From NCBI RefSeq assembly GCF_013307435.2, contig NZ_CP102847.1:62001-126000 (forward strand): a stretch of 64,000 nt of DNA. Direction: 5' to 3'. Positions 52,831-62,561 of this stretch are shown piece by piece. The notes under the pieces are model-generated. The model was not told the origin of the DNA, ran no database searches, and worked only from the letters and a program-made list of their open reading frames with translations. Position numbers and translations under genes: made by a program. Position 1 is the first letter of the stretch. Every line of letters starts with the position of its first letter. The stretch is from Microvirga terrae (lineage in GTDB: Bacteria > Pseudomonadota > Alphaproteobacteria > Rhizobiales > Beijerinckiaceae).

Positions 52831-53474
52831 TCCTGACCTCCATACAGCCCTTTGTACATAATCTGCGATCATGAGCAACCGATCGTTTGTAGACAATCGG
52901 TGAGCGATTTCGTTTACCACCCGGAAAGGGCAGGGCTTCCCTCAATCGCACTAAAATGGCTTAAAACAAGGACTTCTGAGGTCCTTCAGCCACCCAGGGA
53001 TCCACATACGTGCCCATAATGAGGCCTCAGATAGAGTGGCTCACAATGCAGCCCGACAAAACAGCTCACACCTATTCACCAGATCGTAGCTAGTGGCGAA
53101 TTAGCTTCCATTACCCTGGCTTCGTCGTGATAGCTCAATTACTTAGCAGTTGCGTCGAAGCGTGACCTTTGAAACGGGCCGGGCCCCCTCATCTGAGGTT
53201 TTCCGATCCTCGTCCGCAGAAACCCTACGCCGCCTTGATCAGCATCAGAGCAGAGATGGGAGACTGTCGGCTGACCCAAAAGGTATTCACGGTAGGTGGA
53301 GAGGAGAGGGAAGGGGAGGGCAGGTGCAAAGTGCAGAGTTCTTGAGGGAGAAAGCCTGCCACCTTCCCGTGCCCCGGCAGGCTGGGAGTGAGCCCAGCGC
53401 CTGAGGAACGTCCTTACGGCGGGATGCAGGACGTGTTGTTATGAGGTCCGGTCGTTCTCGAGAGGAGGGAGATC
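52831..53474. other. Gene-free stretch
   Basis: About 640 bases with no supported gene. Contains a purine-rich run near 53296-53330 and the ribosome site for the next gene; nothing else recognised. Confidence 0.4.
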
Positions 53475-54413
53475 GTGGCAGAGACAGGAGGCTACCACGT
53501 TGTCCTCGGCGCCACCGGCGGTGCCGGCCGGGCCCTCGTGGCCGAGCTGGCCCGCCAGGGCCGACGCGTGCGGGCGGTCAGCCGCAAAGCCCCTGACCCA
53601 TGGCCCAAAGGCGTCGAGGCCGTCACGGCCGACATCCTGCGAGCCGACGAGGTTCGCAAGGCTTGCCGGGACGCAGCGGTCGTCTACCACGCGGCCAACG
53701 TGCCCTATGCACAGTGGCAGCAGGTCCTGCCGGCGATGACCGAGAGCGTGATTGCGGCTGCTTCCGCCGCCGATGCCGTTCTGGTGGTGGTCGACAACCT
53801 CTACATGTACGGTCCCTCGAGCGGTCTGATGACCGAGGACAGCCCGCGCCAAGCAAGCGGCCCCAAGGGGCAGCTGCGGGCCCGCCTGGAAGAGACGTTT
53901 CTGGCCGCCCACACGAGCGGCCGGGTTGGCGTCGCGATCGGCCGCGGCTCGGACTTCTATGGACCGCATGCCAACTCCGCCGCCAACCTGCTGGTGATCG
54001 AGCCGGCCCTGCAGGGAAAGACGGCGTCCTGGCTCGGGTCATTGGATGCGCCTCACACCCTCAGCTACCTGCCGGACTTTGCCCGCGGTCTGGTGACTCT
54101 CGGGACGAATGCCCGCGCCTGGGGCGAGGTCTGGCACATTCCGAGCGGCCCGCCGGTGACGGGCCGGACCTTCATCAGCGAGGTGTTCGAGGCTCTGGAC
54201 CAGCCGCCCCGGATGCGGCGGCTCGGACGCGGGATGATGACGTTGGCCGGCCTGTTCAATCGCCAGATCCGCGAGGCCCGTGAGGTACTCTACCAGTTCG
54301 AGCAGCCGTTCGTGATGGACACGTCCAAGTTCGAGCGCGTGTTCGGGGGCTCGGTCACGCCGCTGCGGGACGGCGTGCGACAGACCATCGCCGCCCTGCA
54401 ATCTACTCCCTGA
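53475..54413 (+). CDS. NAD-dependent epimerase/dehydratase (extended SDR) family protein
   Basis: A 312-residue extended short-chain dehydrogenase from GTG 53475 (GGGAG before it). The Rossmann motif VVLGATGGAGRALV is at residues ~9-22. The region NLYMYGP (about 108-114) stands at the place of the YxxxK-type active site, but the following lysine is not obvious. The C-terminal part resembles sugar epimerases or NmrA-like atypical SDRs. It is followed by the convergent broken SDR gene. Substrate unknown; steroid/sugar epimerase or redox-sensor alternatives are open. Confidence 0.85.
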   Translation: MAETGGYHVVLGATGGAGRALVAELARQGRRVRAVSRKAPDPWPKGVEAVTADILRADEVRKACRDAAVVYHAANVPYAQWQQVLPAMTESVIAAASAADAVLVVVDNLYMYGPSSGLMTEDSPRQASGPKGQLRARLEETFLAAHTSGRVGVAIGRGSDFYGPHANSAANLLVIEPALQGKTASWLGSLDAPHTLSYLPDFARGLVTLGTNARAWGEVWHIPSGPPVTGRTFISEVFEALDQPPRMRRLGRGMMTLAGLFNRQIREAREVLYQFEQPFVMDTSKFERVFGGSVTPLRDGVRQTIAALQSTP

Positions 54414-54459
54414 GCGCGTCCCGCCCGCAATCCCATTATCGGCCACTGTTTCCCTGACC

Positions 54460-55191
54460 TCAGCTCATGTACCAGCCGCCATTCACGTTGAGGGTTTGGC
54501 CGGTCACATAGCCGTTGCGGGCCAGCATGACCGCCACCTCAGCGACCTCATCGACAGCCCCGAACCGCCCCACCGGAATGAGGTCTGGACGGACGTTCGG
54601 GTTGTCGCGGATCATATCCGTCTCGACCAGGGCCGGGGCGATCGCGTTGGCAGTGATGCCGTGCTGGGCGAAGCGGGAGGCATAGGAGTGGGTGAGCCCG
54701 ATCAGCCCGGCCTTCGAGGCGGCATAATGCGGGCCGACCACACCGCCGCTCTGGGCGGCCACAGAGGACAGGTTGATGATCCGGCCCCAGCCGGCTGATC
54801 ACATCCCCGGCAGAACGGCCTGCGTGACCAGGAAGGCCGAGGTGAGGTTGGCGAGCAGGATGTCGTTCCAGTCCGTCTCGGTCACCTCCTCGGTGGCTTG
54901 CGGCCGGGTGATCCCGGCATTATTGACTAGGATGGCAATGGGCCCGAGTGCGGAGGAGCCCTGCTCGACCAGGCGGACCACCTCCGGGGCTTGGGTCACG
55001 TCGGCCTGGACCGCCAGAGCCCGCCGTCCGAGACCTTCAATCTCGCCGACCACAGTGGCGGCTTCGCCAGCGCTCGCCCGGTAGTTCACCACGACGTTTG
55101 TTCCGGCTCTTGCCAAGGCGATCGCGATGGCTCGCCCGATCCCGCGGGAGGCTCCTGTCACCAGGGCAACCTTATCCTTGATGCTGTCCAT
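54460..55191 (-). pseudogene. FabG-like short-chain dehydrogenase broken by one in-frame stop
   Basis: Reads as a complete 243-codon SDR from ATG 55191 (GGAG upstream) to 54460, apart from a TGA at codon 131 (54799-54801). Before the stop are the VTGASRGIGRAIA cofactor site and NNAG; after it, in the same frame, come IINLSSVAAQSGG, YAASKAGL (active YxxxK) and the C-terminal FabG region. No insertion or deletion is needed, so this is a single nonsense change. An ordinary product would be a 3-oxoacyl-ACP or acetoacetyl-CoA reductase-like enzyme. A sequencing error or very recent loss is possible; the truncated product lacks the active site. Confidence 0.85.
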
Positions 55192-55394
55192 GTCGTCTCC
55201 ATCCGATGGTCCGAAGGAAACGATCAGGAAGCGGATCGGATACAAGGCCCGTAGTTTAGTCAGCATCCGAGGGCTAAGCGGACGTTCCTGAAGGGCAGGG
55301 GAATCTCGGCTCCCTGGTAGAGTCGAGGTGTGGCGCGGTGGCGGTAGGATCGGCCTATCTGTTTCCGCCGCTTTCGCCTGGCGGTGCCTCACTA

Positions 55395-57300
55395 GCCGAG
55401 CCGTAGCTCCGTTTCCACACCCCGCTCATCGAACCGGACATGCAGATCTCCCGCATCCGGCTCTCGGACAAGACCTCACGCCTTCACCCACGGCACGTCG
55501 TGCCCAAGCCGGCTCAGGCGTACGAGCCCGAAGTGCCCGTAAAGGTGCGAGAGAGGATAAGCCCCGCCCTTGCGTCGCCTGACCTTGTGCTTGGAACGCA
55601 ACCACCAGCGCAACCGCACCGCTGTGTAGGAGTCGAGCGCCCGATACGCCGGATTGACGGTGCCTACTGAGAAGTAGTTCGCCCATCCGCGGAGCGTGCG
55701 GTTCAACTTGCACACCAGCACTGTGGTCTCTTGCCATGTTCCCGCTCGGGCGGTCAGCGCGTGGATCTTCTCGACCACGCGCCGGATGCTCTTCTTCGAG
55801 GGCCGTTGCGCCAGGCGCGCCTGGCCGGTTCTCGCCGAATACATCCGCCCGAACGTGTACCCCAGGAAGTCGAACTCCCCGTCCGGCACCTTGCAGATGC
55901 GCGTCTTCTCCTTGTTCACCGTCAGCTTCAGCTTGCCCATGATCTCGCGCAGCCGGTGCAAGGCCTCTTCGGCCTTACCCTTCCTGCATAGGATCACGAG
56001 GTCGTCCGCATAGGTCATGATGCGACTGCCGAGGCTGTGCTCCAGCCCGAGCTTCTTCCATCCCAGCACAAACCGGCGCATGTACAGATTGGCCAATAAG
56101 GGTGAGAGGGGCGAGCCCTGCGGGATGCCACGCCGTTGATCGCGCGCCTCCGTTGTCCGCGTCGTCCGTCCTCGTGTGTCGGACTCTTCCACGGGGCAGT
56201 CCAGCCACAATCTGATCAGGTGCAGCACGCGCCGATCAACGATCCGGCGCGCCACTGCCCTCATCAGCTCGGCATGGGGAATGCTCCCGAAGTAGTCCGC
56301 GAGGTCGGCGTCCACGACGTCCGGATGGCCCCGGAACAGCAACTCTTCCACCTCGATCACCGCCTGCTGGGCATTGCGCCCAAACCGGTAGGCGTAGAGT
56401 TCCGGTGGAAGGTCGGCCTCGAAGATCGGGTCCAGCACCAGCATCGCTGCCGTCATGCAGACCCGGTCCCGCACGGTCGAGATACCCAGCGGCCTGAGTT
56501 TGCCGTTGGCCTTCGGGATGAACACGCGTCTGATCGGGTCCGGTCGGTAGGTCTCCTGCCTGAGCGCAAGCGCCAGTTCACCCAGCCACCGCTCAACCCC
56601 ATACGCCTCGATGTCCGCAAAGTCCTGACCGTCGCCACCCGGTGCGCCCTTATTGGAGCGGCACTGGGCATAGGCATGGGCCAGGACGTCCTCGCGGCTG
56701 ATCTTGTCGTACAGGGCGTAAAAGCGGTAGCCGGCTTCTGCCTTCGCTTTCGCGTGCAACGCCATCTGCAGTTTCTGAACACTCTTCGGAGTTGATAGGT
56801 TGCCCAATCTCCAGGTCCCTCACCACGTCCTGCGTCTGTCTTGAACTGAGGTCCCTTTCCTCGACCAGCGTTGACTGGCTTCAGCGGTACTACGGACCCC
56901 TCCGCCACCCCAGGGCGCCCGGCCTGTCCCTCGCGGGCTTCCGGTTGATCATCCCTGACCACGTCCTGGGGCTTCCCGTGTTGCGTGCGCTTTCCTTGTG
57001 TACATGCTGCCGCCACTACCCCGGTGCAGCGGCCGGGCGTACTCTTTGCTCATTCACCCAGCCGTATCAGCCTTCCCCGAAAGGGTTGTCGGGTCGGCCT
57101 GCACATCGTCCTTTTCGAGGCTTGCTCAGCGTTCACTCACGTTACGGCCTGCACACTCGCGCGGTCACCAATTCGCGACCCGCTATCCGAAGGCTTCAGC
57201 CATTTCGTTACCTCCATGACTGCTCCGGTTGCTTCCGGCTGGAGCATTTGCCGGGTGGGATTGCACCCACTGGAAAGCGCCGCCTTGTCACGGCGCACAC
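55395..57300 (-). mobile_element. Group II intron (bacterial retroelement)
   Basis: On the minus strand the element opens with GTGTGCGCC at about 57300, a match to the GUGYG 5' end, and a domain I segment with CAGTGGGTGCAATCCCACC follows. The maturase/RT gene occupies the loop of domain IV. A 33-nt domain V is visible at 55463-55431 (GAGCCGGATGCGG...GTCCGGTTC), followed by a domain VI-like stem and the 3' end near 55395. The 3' boundary is approximate. It lies in intergenic DNA between the broken SDR gene and the HD-domain gene, so splicing disrupts no visible gene. Confidence 0.85.
55476..56807 (-). CDS. ltrA: Group II intron reverse transcriptase/maturase
   Basis: A 443-residue intron-encoded protein. 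RT domains include [17 protein letters not shown] (RT0-2), the [13 protein letters not shown] block (RT4) and the catalytic YADD near residue 267. The maturase X domain includes [11 protein letters not shown] (about 395). It ends shortly after domain X ([12 protein letters not shown]), so it lacks the HNH endonuclease domain and would retarget without it. The protein helps the intron splice and prime reverse transcription. All key residues look intact, so the element may be active. Confidence 0.93.
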   Translation of the reverse strand: MGNLSTPKSVQKLQMALHAKAKAEAGYRFYALYDKISREDVLAHAYAQCRSNKGAPGGDGQDFADIEAYGVERWLGELALALRQETYRPDPIRRVFIPKANGKLRPLGISTVRDRVCMTAAMLVLDPIFEADLPPELYAYRFGRNAQQAVIEVEELLFRGHPDVVDADLADYFGSIPHAELMRAVARRIVDRRVLHLIRLWLDCPVEESDTRGRTTRTTEARDQRRGIPQGSPLSPLLANLYMRRFVLGWKKLGLEHSLGSRIMTYADDLVILCRKGKAEEALHRLREIMGKLKLTVNKEKTRICKVPDGEFDFLGYTFGRMYSARTGQARLAQRPSKKSIRRVVEKIHALTARAGTWQETTVLVCKLNRTLRGWANYFSVGTVNPAYRALDSYTAVRLRWWLRSKHKVRRRKGGAYPLSHLYGHFGLVRLSRLGHDVPWVKA

Positions 57301-57944
57301 CCGTTGCGGACCTTCGACAGTGAATCGGCCTCACTGCAGCTCTGTGCATCGGCCTTGGATCCGGTAGCGGGAAAGGGACGTCCGCCATAACCATCATCGG
57401 CAATAAGCTGATCGACAGTCTCTTTGGGAAGGGTGTTCATCCCGGCATGCTGCGAATTCTCGGCGGCACGTTCCGTACGGGCTCCAATTGGCATTTTCCC
57501 GGGGAGCAGCACGCGCCGATCGAGCTTCGTGCAGGCTACGGACCATGTCACTCTTGCAAAGCCAAGCCTAGCCCGAAATACGATCTAGACGCACTGGGAC
57601 AGATGCTGAAGGCTGGCCTTATCAGGTGCAGGTCGCCGGACGATCCCGTGTACGTGCAGAACTGAAGTCCGTAGTAAGATTTCGTCTCCAGCACTAACTC
57701 GAAGCAGCCCTCCGAGCGTGGATCGTCCGTCGAAGGACCTCAGCCTATCCAGTGGTACACGTCGCCTTATCCTGACGCTAAGGCCTATGCCCCCTAATCA
57801 ACGAGGATGGCCCGACTGACACAGAAGAGACGGCCCTCTCAGGGAAAGCACAACACGGACGGGAACGCAGCCCGATGCTCTCGAGGGGAGCCAATGGCTT
57901 GGGTGGTATTCAAGCAATCTTAGCAGGCAATTCGCGGGCCATGC
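57301..57944. other. Intron flank and gap
   Basis: Begins with the 5' exon of the group II intron. A 72-codon plus-strand frame (57447-57665) with a CHSCKAKPSPKYDLDALGQML segment is possible but has no ribosome site and is not called. Nothing else recognised. Confidence 0.4.
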
Positions 57945-58601
57945 TCAGTCGCGGTGACATTTCCGGTGCACCCACCGCGAGTTCAGCATGACGCTGCAGA
58001 TGTTCAGCCGCTGGAAATTCGGATCCTTCTCCGCAAGGAAATCGTCGTTCATGGTGCCGAATGTGCTGTCAGGCCGATGCTTCATCCCCTGATAGAACGC
58101 ATCGATCATCCGGTGCTCGAACTCGTTGCCACGCGGATAGGCGGCGATCACCGCCTCGCGTTGTTCGTCCGCGAAGTCGTCATAGCCGCGCCCGGCGACG
58201 TCCATGCCCGCTCCCGCTTGTATCAAAGCTATCTCTGGACCCATGAACTCAGGAATGCCTGGGGTCGTGTGGAGCGCGATTGCGTCCCAAACCTTCTTGA
58301 CGTCCGCTTCAGGAATGCTGCGGCTTCGCAGGAAGTCGCGTGCGGCATTTGCACCATCCACCTCGAAGCGAAGCTGACTTTCCCGGTACTTCTCTGTGAG
58401 GCCGATGTCGTGGAACATAGCGCCCGCATAGAGCAGCTCCGGATCGACCTTGAGGCCTTTTCGCTTTCCTGCCAGAGCGGCCCAAAAATAAACCCGAGTA
58501 GAGTGATTGAAGAGCAGTTCGGACTCCGTGTCACGAACGATTTCGGTCACCTCATGCGCGAGCTTGCTGTCAGGGATCTTGATGCCGTTTATGATGGTCA
58601 T
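57945..58601 (-). CDS. HD-domain metal-dependent hydrolase (cyanamide hydratase-like)
   Basis: A 218-residue HD-domain protein from ATG 58601 with GGAGG seven bases upstream. His33 (NHSTRVYFW), the His64-Asp65 pair (AMFHDIGLT) and a later LHTTPGIPE histidine make up the expected metal site. FEVDGANAARDFL and the C-terminal region match the cyanamide-hydratase-like branch of the superfamily. A close paralogue is encoded at 60808-61449, suggesting local duplication or linked acquisition. Substrate unknown; nitrile/cyanamide or nucleotide hydrolysis are possibilities. Confidence 0.87.
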   Translation of the reverse strand: MTIINGIKIPDSKLAHEVTEIVRDTESELLFNHSTRVYFWAALAGKRKGLKVDPELLYAGAMFHDIGLTEKYRESQLRFEVDGANAARDFLRSRSIPEADVKKVWDAIALHTTPGIPEFMGPEIALIQAGAGMDVAGRGYDDFADEQREAVIAAYPRGNEFEHRMIDAFYQGMKHRPDSTFGTMNDDFLAEKDPNFQRLNICSVMLNSRWVHRKCHRD

Positions 58602-58678
58602 TGATGTGCCTCCGTTCAGTCCCTCGGCCTTAATGAGCTTCAATCCAAGCGATTCTTTCATCTTGCCCTCCTAATTTC

Positions 58679-59182
58679 CTATGCGGCGAGGTTCTGCAGG
58701 GCGGCTCCGGCGGGCCCGAGCGGCTCCTCAACCTGCACCGACCGGGCGATGCGGCGGATGGCGGCGATCGCGGCGACCACTGTCGGCTGGTTCAGGACGA
58801 GGTCGCCTCGCGCGGATAATCTCGCCTCGCTTGCGGCAATGACCGCAGGCCTGTCCGGGTGGTTGTCGCGATACTGGTCAGCCAGGATCCAGCCGTCGAT
58901 CAGGCTTGGCAGGTCAGCTCGCGTGTACAGCCAGGCGATCGGATGCTGCCTGTCACGGAGAAGGTGAAAGGCCTGTTCGCCTGTCGTGGCGGTTAGCACC
59001 TCATAGCCGGCTTCCCGGAGGACCTTAGCGAGGCCGTTCCGAAAGGCGGCATCAGTCTCGACGACGAGGATGAGACCCCTGAGCGGATGGCGTGCGAGAG
59101 GTATTCTGACAGAGGAGTTACCGATGACAGGCCTGACCAATTCGGCATTCCCGAAGCTATAATGGATCGTTGCTGTGCTCAT
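58679..59182 (-). CDS. Degenerate response-regulator receiver protein
   Basis: A 167-residue stand-alone receiver-like protein. The acidic pocket is present (LILVVETDAAFR, about 38-49). At the position of the phosphorylated Asp the strand reads IAWLYTRADLP, with no Asp at the usual spot, and the Thr/Lys switch residues are not clear. It could therefore be a phosphorylation-independent regulator or an inactive paralogue. It starts divergently from the region preceding the GlxA gene and lies near an HD-domain gene. Confidence 0.7.
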   Translation of the reverse strand: MSTATIHYSFGNAELVRPVIGNSSVRIPLARHPLRGLILVVETDAAFRNGLAKVLREAGYEVLTATTGEQAFHLLRDRQHPIAWLYTRADLPSLIDGWILADQYRDNHPDRPAVIAASEARLSARGDLVLNQPTVVAAIAAIRRIARSVQVEEPLGPAGAALQNLAA

Positions 59183-59586
59183 TTTGAGACTCCAGGTCGC
59201 ATGCTAAGTCTCGTGGAAAGTGCAGCACGACCCCATACCGGGAGGGCGCGATACGGGGCCGTGCTGCTGAGCGTGTTACCCCAGGCGGTCGCTCGTTCTG
59301 CCCCTACGGCCTAGGAATTCCGACTGAGATAGACGCTCGATTCAAGCATCAGTTCGACATCGCTCGGAGGTGAGTTTCACAGGAACCACCCGTCCCTCGG
59401 GAAGGCTGAACCTGAGTCTTGCACTTCTTCGAAAGGCTTGCACCCATGCCCTACTAAGGACAACATAAAGCTGTTGGGTTCGCGAGGGCAGGCCGGACAG
59501 AGCGGCGTTTCCGGCCGGATGCACGTCGTTTCGGGTCAAGCCGACCCACAGGCCATTTGGTCAAAGCAGTGCGTCGTGGAGGGAAC
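59183..59586. other. Gap between receiver protein and GlxA-type regulator
   Basis: About 400 bases with short open frames lacking ribosome sites. Probably holds the receiver-gene promoter; no other feature is supported. Confidence 0.4.
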
Positions 59587-60582
59587 CTAGGTGGCGTCAG
59601 CTGTCTCTCGGGTCAGACTCGCCTGGCGAAAGCTGGCGCGATACTGGGCCGGCGTCACGCCGAGCCGTTCAGTGAAGACAATCCGCATCCGGTCCGCTGT
59701 CCCAAACCCGCAATCATACGCAACCGCCTTGAGCGGACGATCGCTCCCCTCGAGCAGCATGCGGGCGGAATCAATCCGGGCACGCTCGACGAACTCGTGC
59801 GGCGTGAGACCTGTTTCCTGCACAAAATGGCGTGCAAGATTGCGAGCGCTCATTCCAACGAGGGCCGCAAGGGACTCGAGCGTGTGACGGCCTCCGATAT
59901 TCGCCATCACATGATCCTGAATTCGGGCAATGGGCGAGGTCGGATCAGCCGGAGCCGTCAAATAGGGGCTGAACTGCGATTGGCCTCCTTGGCGCTGCGC
60001 GACCACCACCAGCCGTTTTGCCACCGCTAAGGCAACACCCGGCCCATGTCGCTCGCGCACCAGCGCCAGGGCGAGATCAATCCCGGCCGTGACGCCGGCT
60101 GAGGTGACGAGCTGGCCGTCACGGACATAGATGAGATCCGGCTCGACAAGGGCGGCCGGGAAACGCGCGGCGAGCTTCTGGGCAATCTGCCAGTGGGTGG
60201 TGACCCGGTGCCCGTCGAGCAGTCCGGCATGACCCAGCGCGAAGGCTCCCGTACAGATCGAGCCATAGAGGCTCGCACGTGACGGTGCCAAGCGGAGCCA
60301 TTCGGTCAGCGGCAGATCCGGGGCGGCGTAGGGCAACTCGGGGCCGCCCGCTACCAGCAGGATGTCAAAGCCGCCGGCGGCCTCCTCGAAGCTCAGATCA
60401 GCGATCATTTGCATGTTGTTCGACGCCCGTAGCGGCGCACGGTGGGGGCCGACCAGCACCGTCTCGTATCGCTCCGCCGCCGGGATATAGGCGTTGGTCT
60501 CGGCAAACACATCCACCGGCCCGGCGACGTCGAGGGCCTGGACGCCCTCATGAATCACTATTGCAATCGTCTGAGCCGCCAT
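59587..60582 (-). CDS. GlxA-family AraC-type transcriptional regulator (DJ-1/PfpI + HTH)
   Basis: A 331-residue two-domain regulator. Residues 1-~185 are a DJ-1/PfpI-like domain with the nucleophile-elbow cysteine (YGSICTGAFALGHAGLL, Cys near 109). Residues ~220-320 are an AraC HTH (LAALVGMSARNLARHFVQETG...AVAYDCGFGTADRMRIVF). Members sense small metabolites, redox or amidated compounds and activate a neighbouring operon. It faces the HD/SDR/cupin operon across a 225-base gap, the probable target. Confidence 0.92.
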   Translation of the reverse strand: MAAQTIAIVIHEGVQALDVAGPVDVFAETNAYIPAAERYETVLVGPHRAPLRASNNMQMIADLSFEEAAGGFDILLVAGGPELPYAAPDLPLTEWLRLAPSRASLYGSICTGAFALGHAGLLDGHRVTTHWQIAQKLAARFPAALVEPDLIYVRDGQLVTSAGVTAGIDLALALVRERHGPGVALAVAKRLVVVAQRQGGQSQFSPYLTAPADPTSPIARIQDHVMANIGGRHTLESLAALVGMSARNLARHFVQETGLTPHEFVERARIDSARMLLEGSDRPLKAVAYDCGFGTADRMRIVFTERLGVTPAQYRASFRQASLTRETADAT

Positions 60583-60807
60583 CGCTGGTCCTTACCGATC
60601 TGGCGTAAATCAGTGTGCCGTTGTCCTGATCGGCAGGTCAAGCCGCGTTGTCAACCCGACCCGCAAACGCCACAAAGGACACAGGACTTGCGCCGGCGCT
60701 CCAGCCTGATTTGCCGGCCGGTGCAGTTCTATTAACAGCAACGACAAGGTCACTCGCGTGCCGGTTCACGCCACGGCGAAGCCTTGTCTCGACAAGGAGT
60801 GCATCCC

Positions 60808-61449
60808 ATGGCCGAGATCATTGCTGGTATTCATGTCCCCGACAGCGCGATCGCACGTGCGGCGACGCAACTCGTGCGGGATACCGAGGACGACCTGCTC
60901 TACAATCACAGCCGCCGCGTCTTCTTCTGGGGTGCGCTCACCGGCGAACGCCGAGGCCTCCCATACGATCCCGAGCTGCTCTATCTCGGGGCGATGTTCC
61001 ACGACATGGGGCTGACCGAGGCCCATGCGAGCCCTGACCTGCGCTTTGAGGTCGACGGAGCCAACGCGGCCCGCGAGTTCATGAAGAGTTACGGTGTTTC
61101 AGAACGCGACATCGAGGACGTTTGGACCGCAATCGCCCTTCACACCACCCCAGGCATCCCCGAGCACATGCGCCCGACGATCGCGCTCGTGACAGCGGGC
61201 GTCGAGATGGACGTGCTCGGCATCGCCTATGACGAATTCTCACATGAACACCGAAACGAAGTTTGTGCGTGCCACCCGCGCGAGGCGAACTTCAAGGAAA
61301 ACATCATCGATCACTTCGCCCAAGGCATCATCAAGAAACCTGAGACGACGTTCGGCAATGTGAAGGCAGACGTGCTGGCGCTGAAAGATCCAACCTACAA
61401 GCGGATGAACTTCTGCTCGATCATTCTTAGTTCCGCTTGGCCGAGCTGA
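60808..61449 (+). CDS. HD-domain metal-dependent hydrolase (paralogue)
   Basis: A 213-residue HD-domain protein from ATG 60808 (AAGGAG eight bases before). The metal-binding His (NHSRRVFFW), the HD pair (AMFHDMGLT) and LHTTPGIPEHM line up with the protein encoded at 57945-58601, which it resembles throughout. It heads a rightward operon of SDR, DUF6894, cupin and quinone oxidoreductase genes, opposite a GlxA-type activator. The set looks like a detoxification or secondary catabolic pathway. Substrate unknown. Confidence 0.87.
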   Translation: MAEIIAGIHVPDSAIARAATQLVRDTEDDLLYNHSRRVFFWGALTGERRGLPYDPELLYLGAMFHDMGLTEAHASPDLRFEVDGANAAREFMKSYGVSERDIEDVWTAIALHTTPGIPEHMRPTIALVTAGVEMDVLGIAYDEFSHEHRNEVCACHPREANFKENIIDHFAQGIIKKPETTFGNVKADVLALKDPTYKRMNFCSIILSSAWPS

Positions 61450-61499
61450 CCTCTGCCTTGCGGAGAGGGGCCTGAGTCACAAACGAAGGGAGACAGCCC

Positions 61500-62240
61500 A
61501 TGACCGAGGACGGCACCAAAGTCGCCATTGTCACCGGGGCTTCGCGCGGCATCGGGGCAGCTATCGCTGAGCGGCTGGCAGGCGATGGCTTCACGGTCGT
61601 GATCAACTACGCCGGCAAGGCGGCTGAAGCCGAGGCGCTGGCGGCGAGGATCGAGCAAAACGGCGGAAGGGCACTCACAGCGCAGGCCGATGTCAGCGAC
61701 GCAGCCGCGGTCAGCCGCCTGTTCGACACGGCCGAAGCTACCTTCGGCGGAGTGGACGTGCTCGTCAACAATGCCGGGATTATGCGGTTGGCGTCCCTCG
61801 CTGAGGCGGACGACGCCCTTGTTGACAGTCAAATCGCCGTCAACCTGAAGGGCGTCGTCAACACCCTGCGTGAGGCCTCCCGTCGGCTACGCACTGGCGG
61901 AAGGATCGTCAACCTGTCGTCCAGTGTCGTCGGCCTCTTCCAGCCGACCTACGCCGTCTATGCGGCCACGAAGGCTGGTGTGGAGGCGATGACGCATGTG
62001 CTCGCCAATGAGCTGCGCGGCCGCAACATCTCCGTCAACGCGGTGGCGCCCGGGCCGACGGCGACGGCGCTCTTTCTGGACGGAAAGCCTCAGGAGGTGA
62101 TCGACCGCCTCTCGAAGCTCGCGCCGCTCGAGCGCCTCGGCCAGCCGCAGGACATCGCTGCCGCCGTCTCGTTCCTCGTGGGGCCCGATGGCGCTTGGAT
62201 CAACGGCCAGGTGCTGCGGGCCAATGGCGGGATCGTCTGA
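61500..62240 (+). CDS. Short-chain dehydrogenase/reductase
   Basis: A 246-residue classical SDR. The cofactor site is VTGASRGIGAAIA (about residues 12-24), with NNAG near 87, an active Ser in IVNLSSSVV and YAATKAG (YxxxK) near 157. The length is standard. It is the second gene of the HD-operon, with an AAGGGAG ribosome site before ATG 61500. It likely reduces or oxidises a hydroxyl/keto substrate with NADP(H). The intact copy here contrasts with the broken SDR at 54460. Confidence 0.92.
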   Translation: MTEDGTKVAIVTGASRGIGAAIAERLAGDGFTVVINYAGKAAEAEALAARIEQNGGRALTAQADVSDAAAVSRLFDTAEATFGGVDVLVNNAGIMRLASLAEADDALVDSQIAVNLKGVVNTLREASRRLRTGGRIVNLSSSVVGLFQPTYAVYAATKAGVEAMTHVLANELRGRNISVNAVAPGPTATALFLDGKPQEVIDRLSKLAPLERLGQPQDIAAAVSFLVGPDGAWINGQVLRANGGIV

Positions 62241-62280
62241 CCCCGAGTCGCGAGTTCGTGTCCATTACCAGGAATATGCG

Positions 62281-62547
62281 ATGCCAAGCTTTTTCTTTGA
62301 TTTCCATGAGGGCCAGGACTGCATCCCTGACGAGGATGGCCTTGAACTCGACAGCCTGGAGGCCGTCGAACACGAGGCGATCCAGACAGCCGTGCAGCTC
62401 GGACGCGACTGGCTGCCAAGGAAACGGGAGGTCAGTCTTGCGGTGAGGGATGACCAACGCCGGCTGGTGCTGTCCGTGAGTCTGGAGCTCACGGTCGAGC
62501 GGCTTGTGCCAACCAGGACGGCAGGATCAGCTCGGTCCTTGCCTTAA
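62281..62547 (+). CDS. DUF6894 family protein
   Basis: An 88-residue protein from ATG 62281, with AGGA seven bases upstream. It opens with PSFFFDFHEGQDCIPDEDGLELDSLEAVEHEAI and has a C-terminal strand LSVSLELTVERL, the DUF6894 pattern that is very common in Methylobacteriaceae and relatives. Function is unknown; often induced under stress. It lies 40 bases after the SDR gene and 14 bases before the cupin gene. Confidence 0.85.
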   Translation: MPSFFFDFHEGQDCIPDEDGLELDSLEAVEHEAIQTAVQLGRDWLPRKREVSLAVRDDQRRLVLSVSLELTVERLVPTRTAGSARSLP

Positions 62548-62561
62548 GAAAGGACAAGACG

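Noticed and set aside
55476..56807. Second retron candidate (RT gene)
   Set aside because: YADD plus a maturase X domain and adjacent domain V identify a group II intron RT, not a retron.
57447..57665. Small 72-residue gene with a CxxC-like pair
   Set aside because: No ribosome site and no recognised family; likely a chance frame beside the intron.
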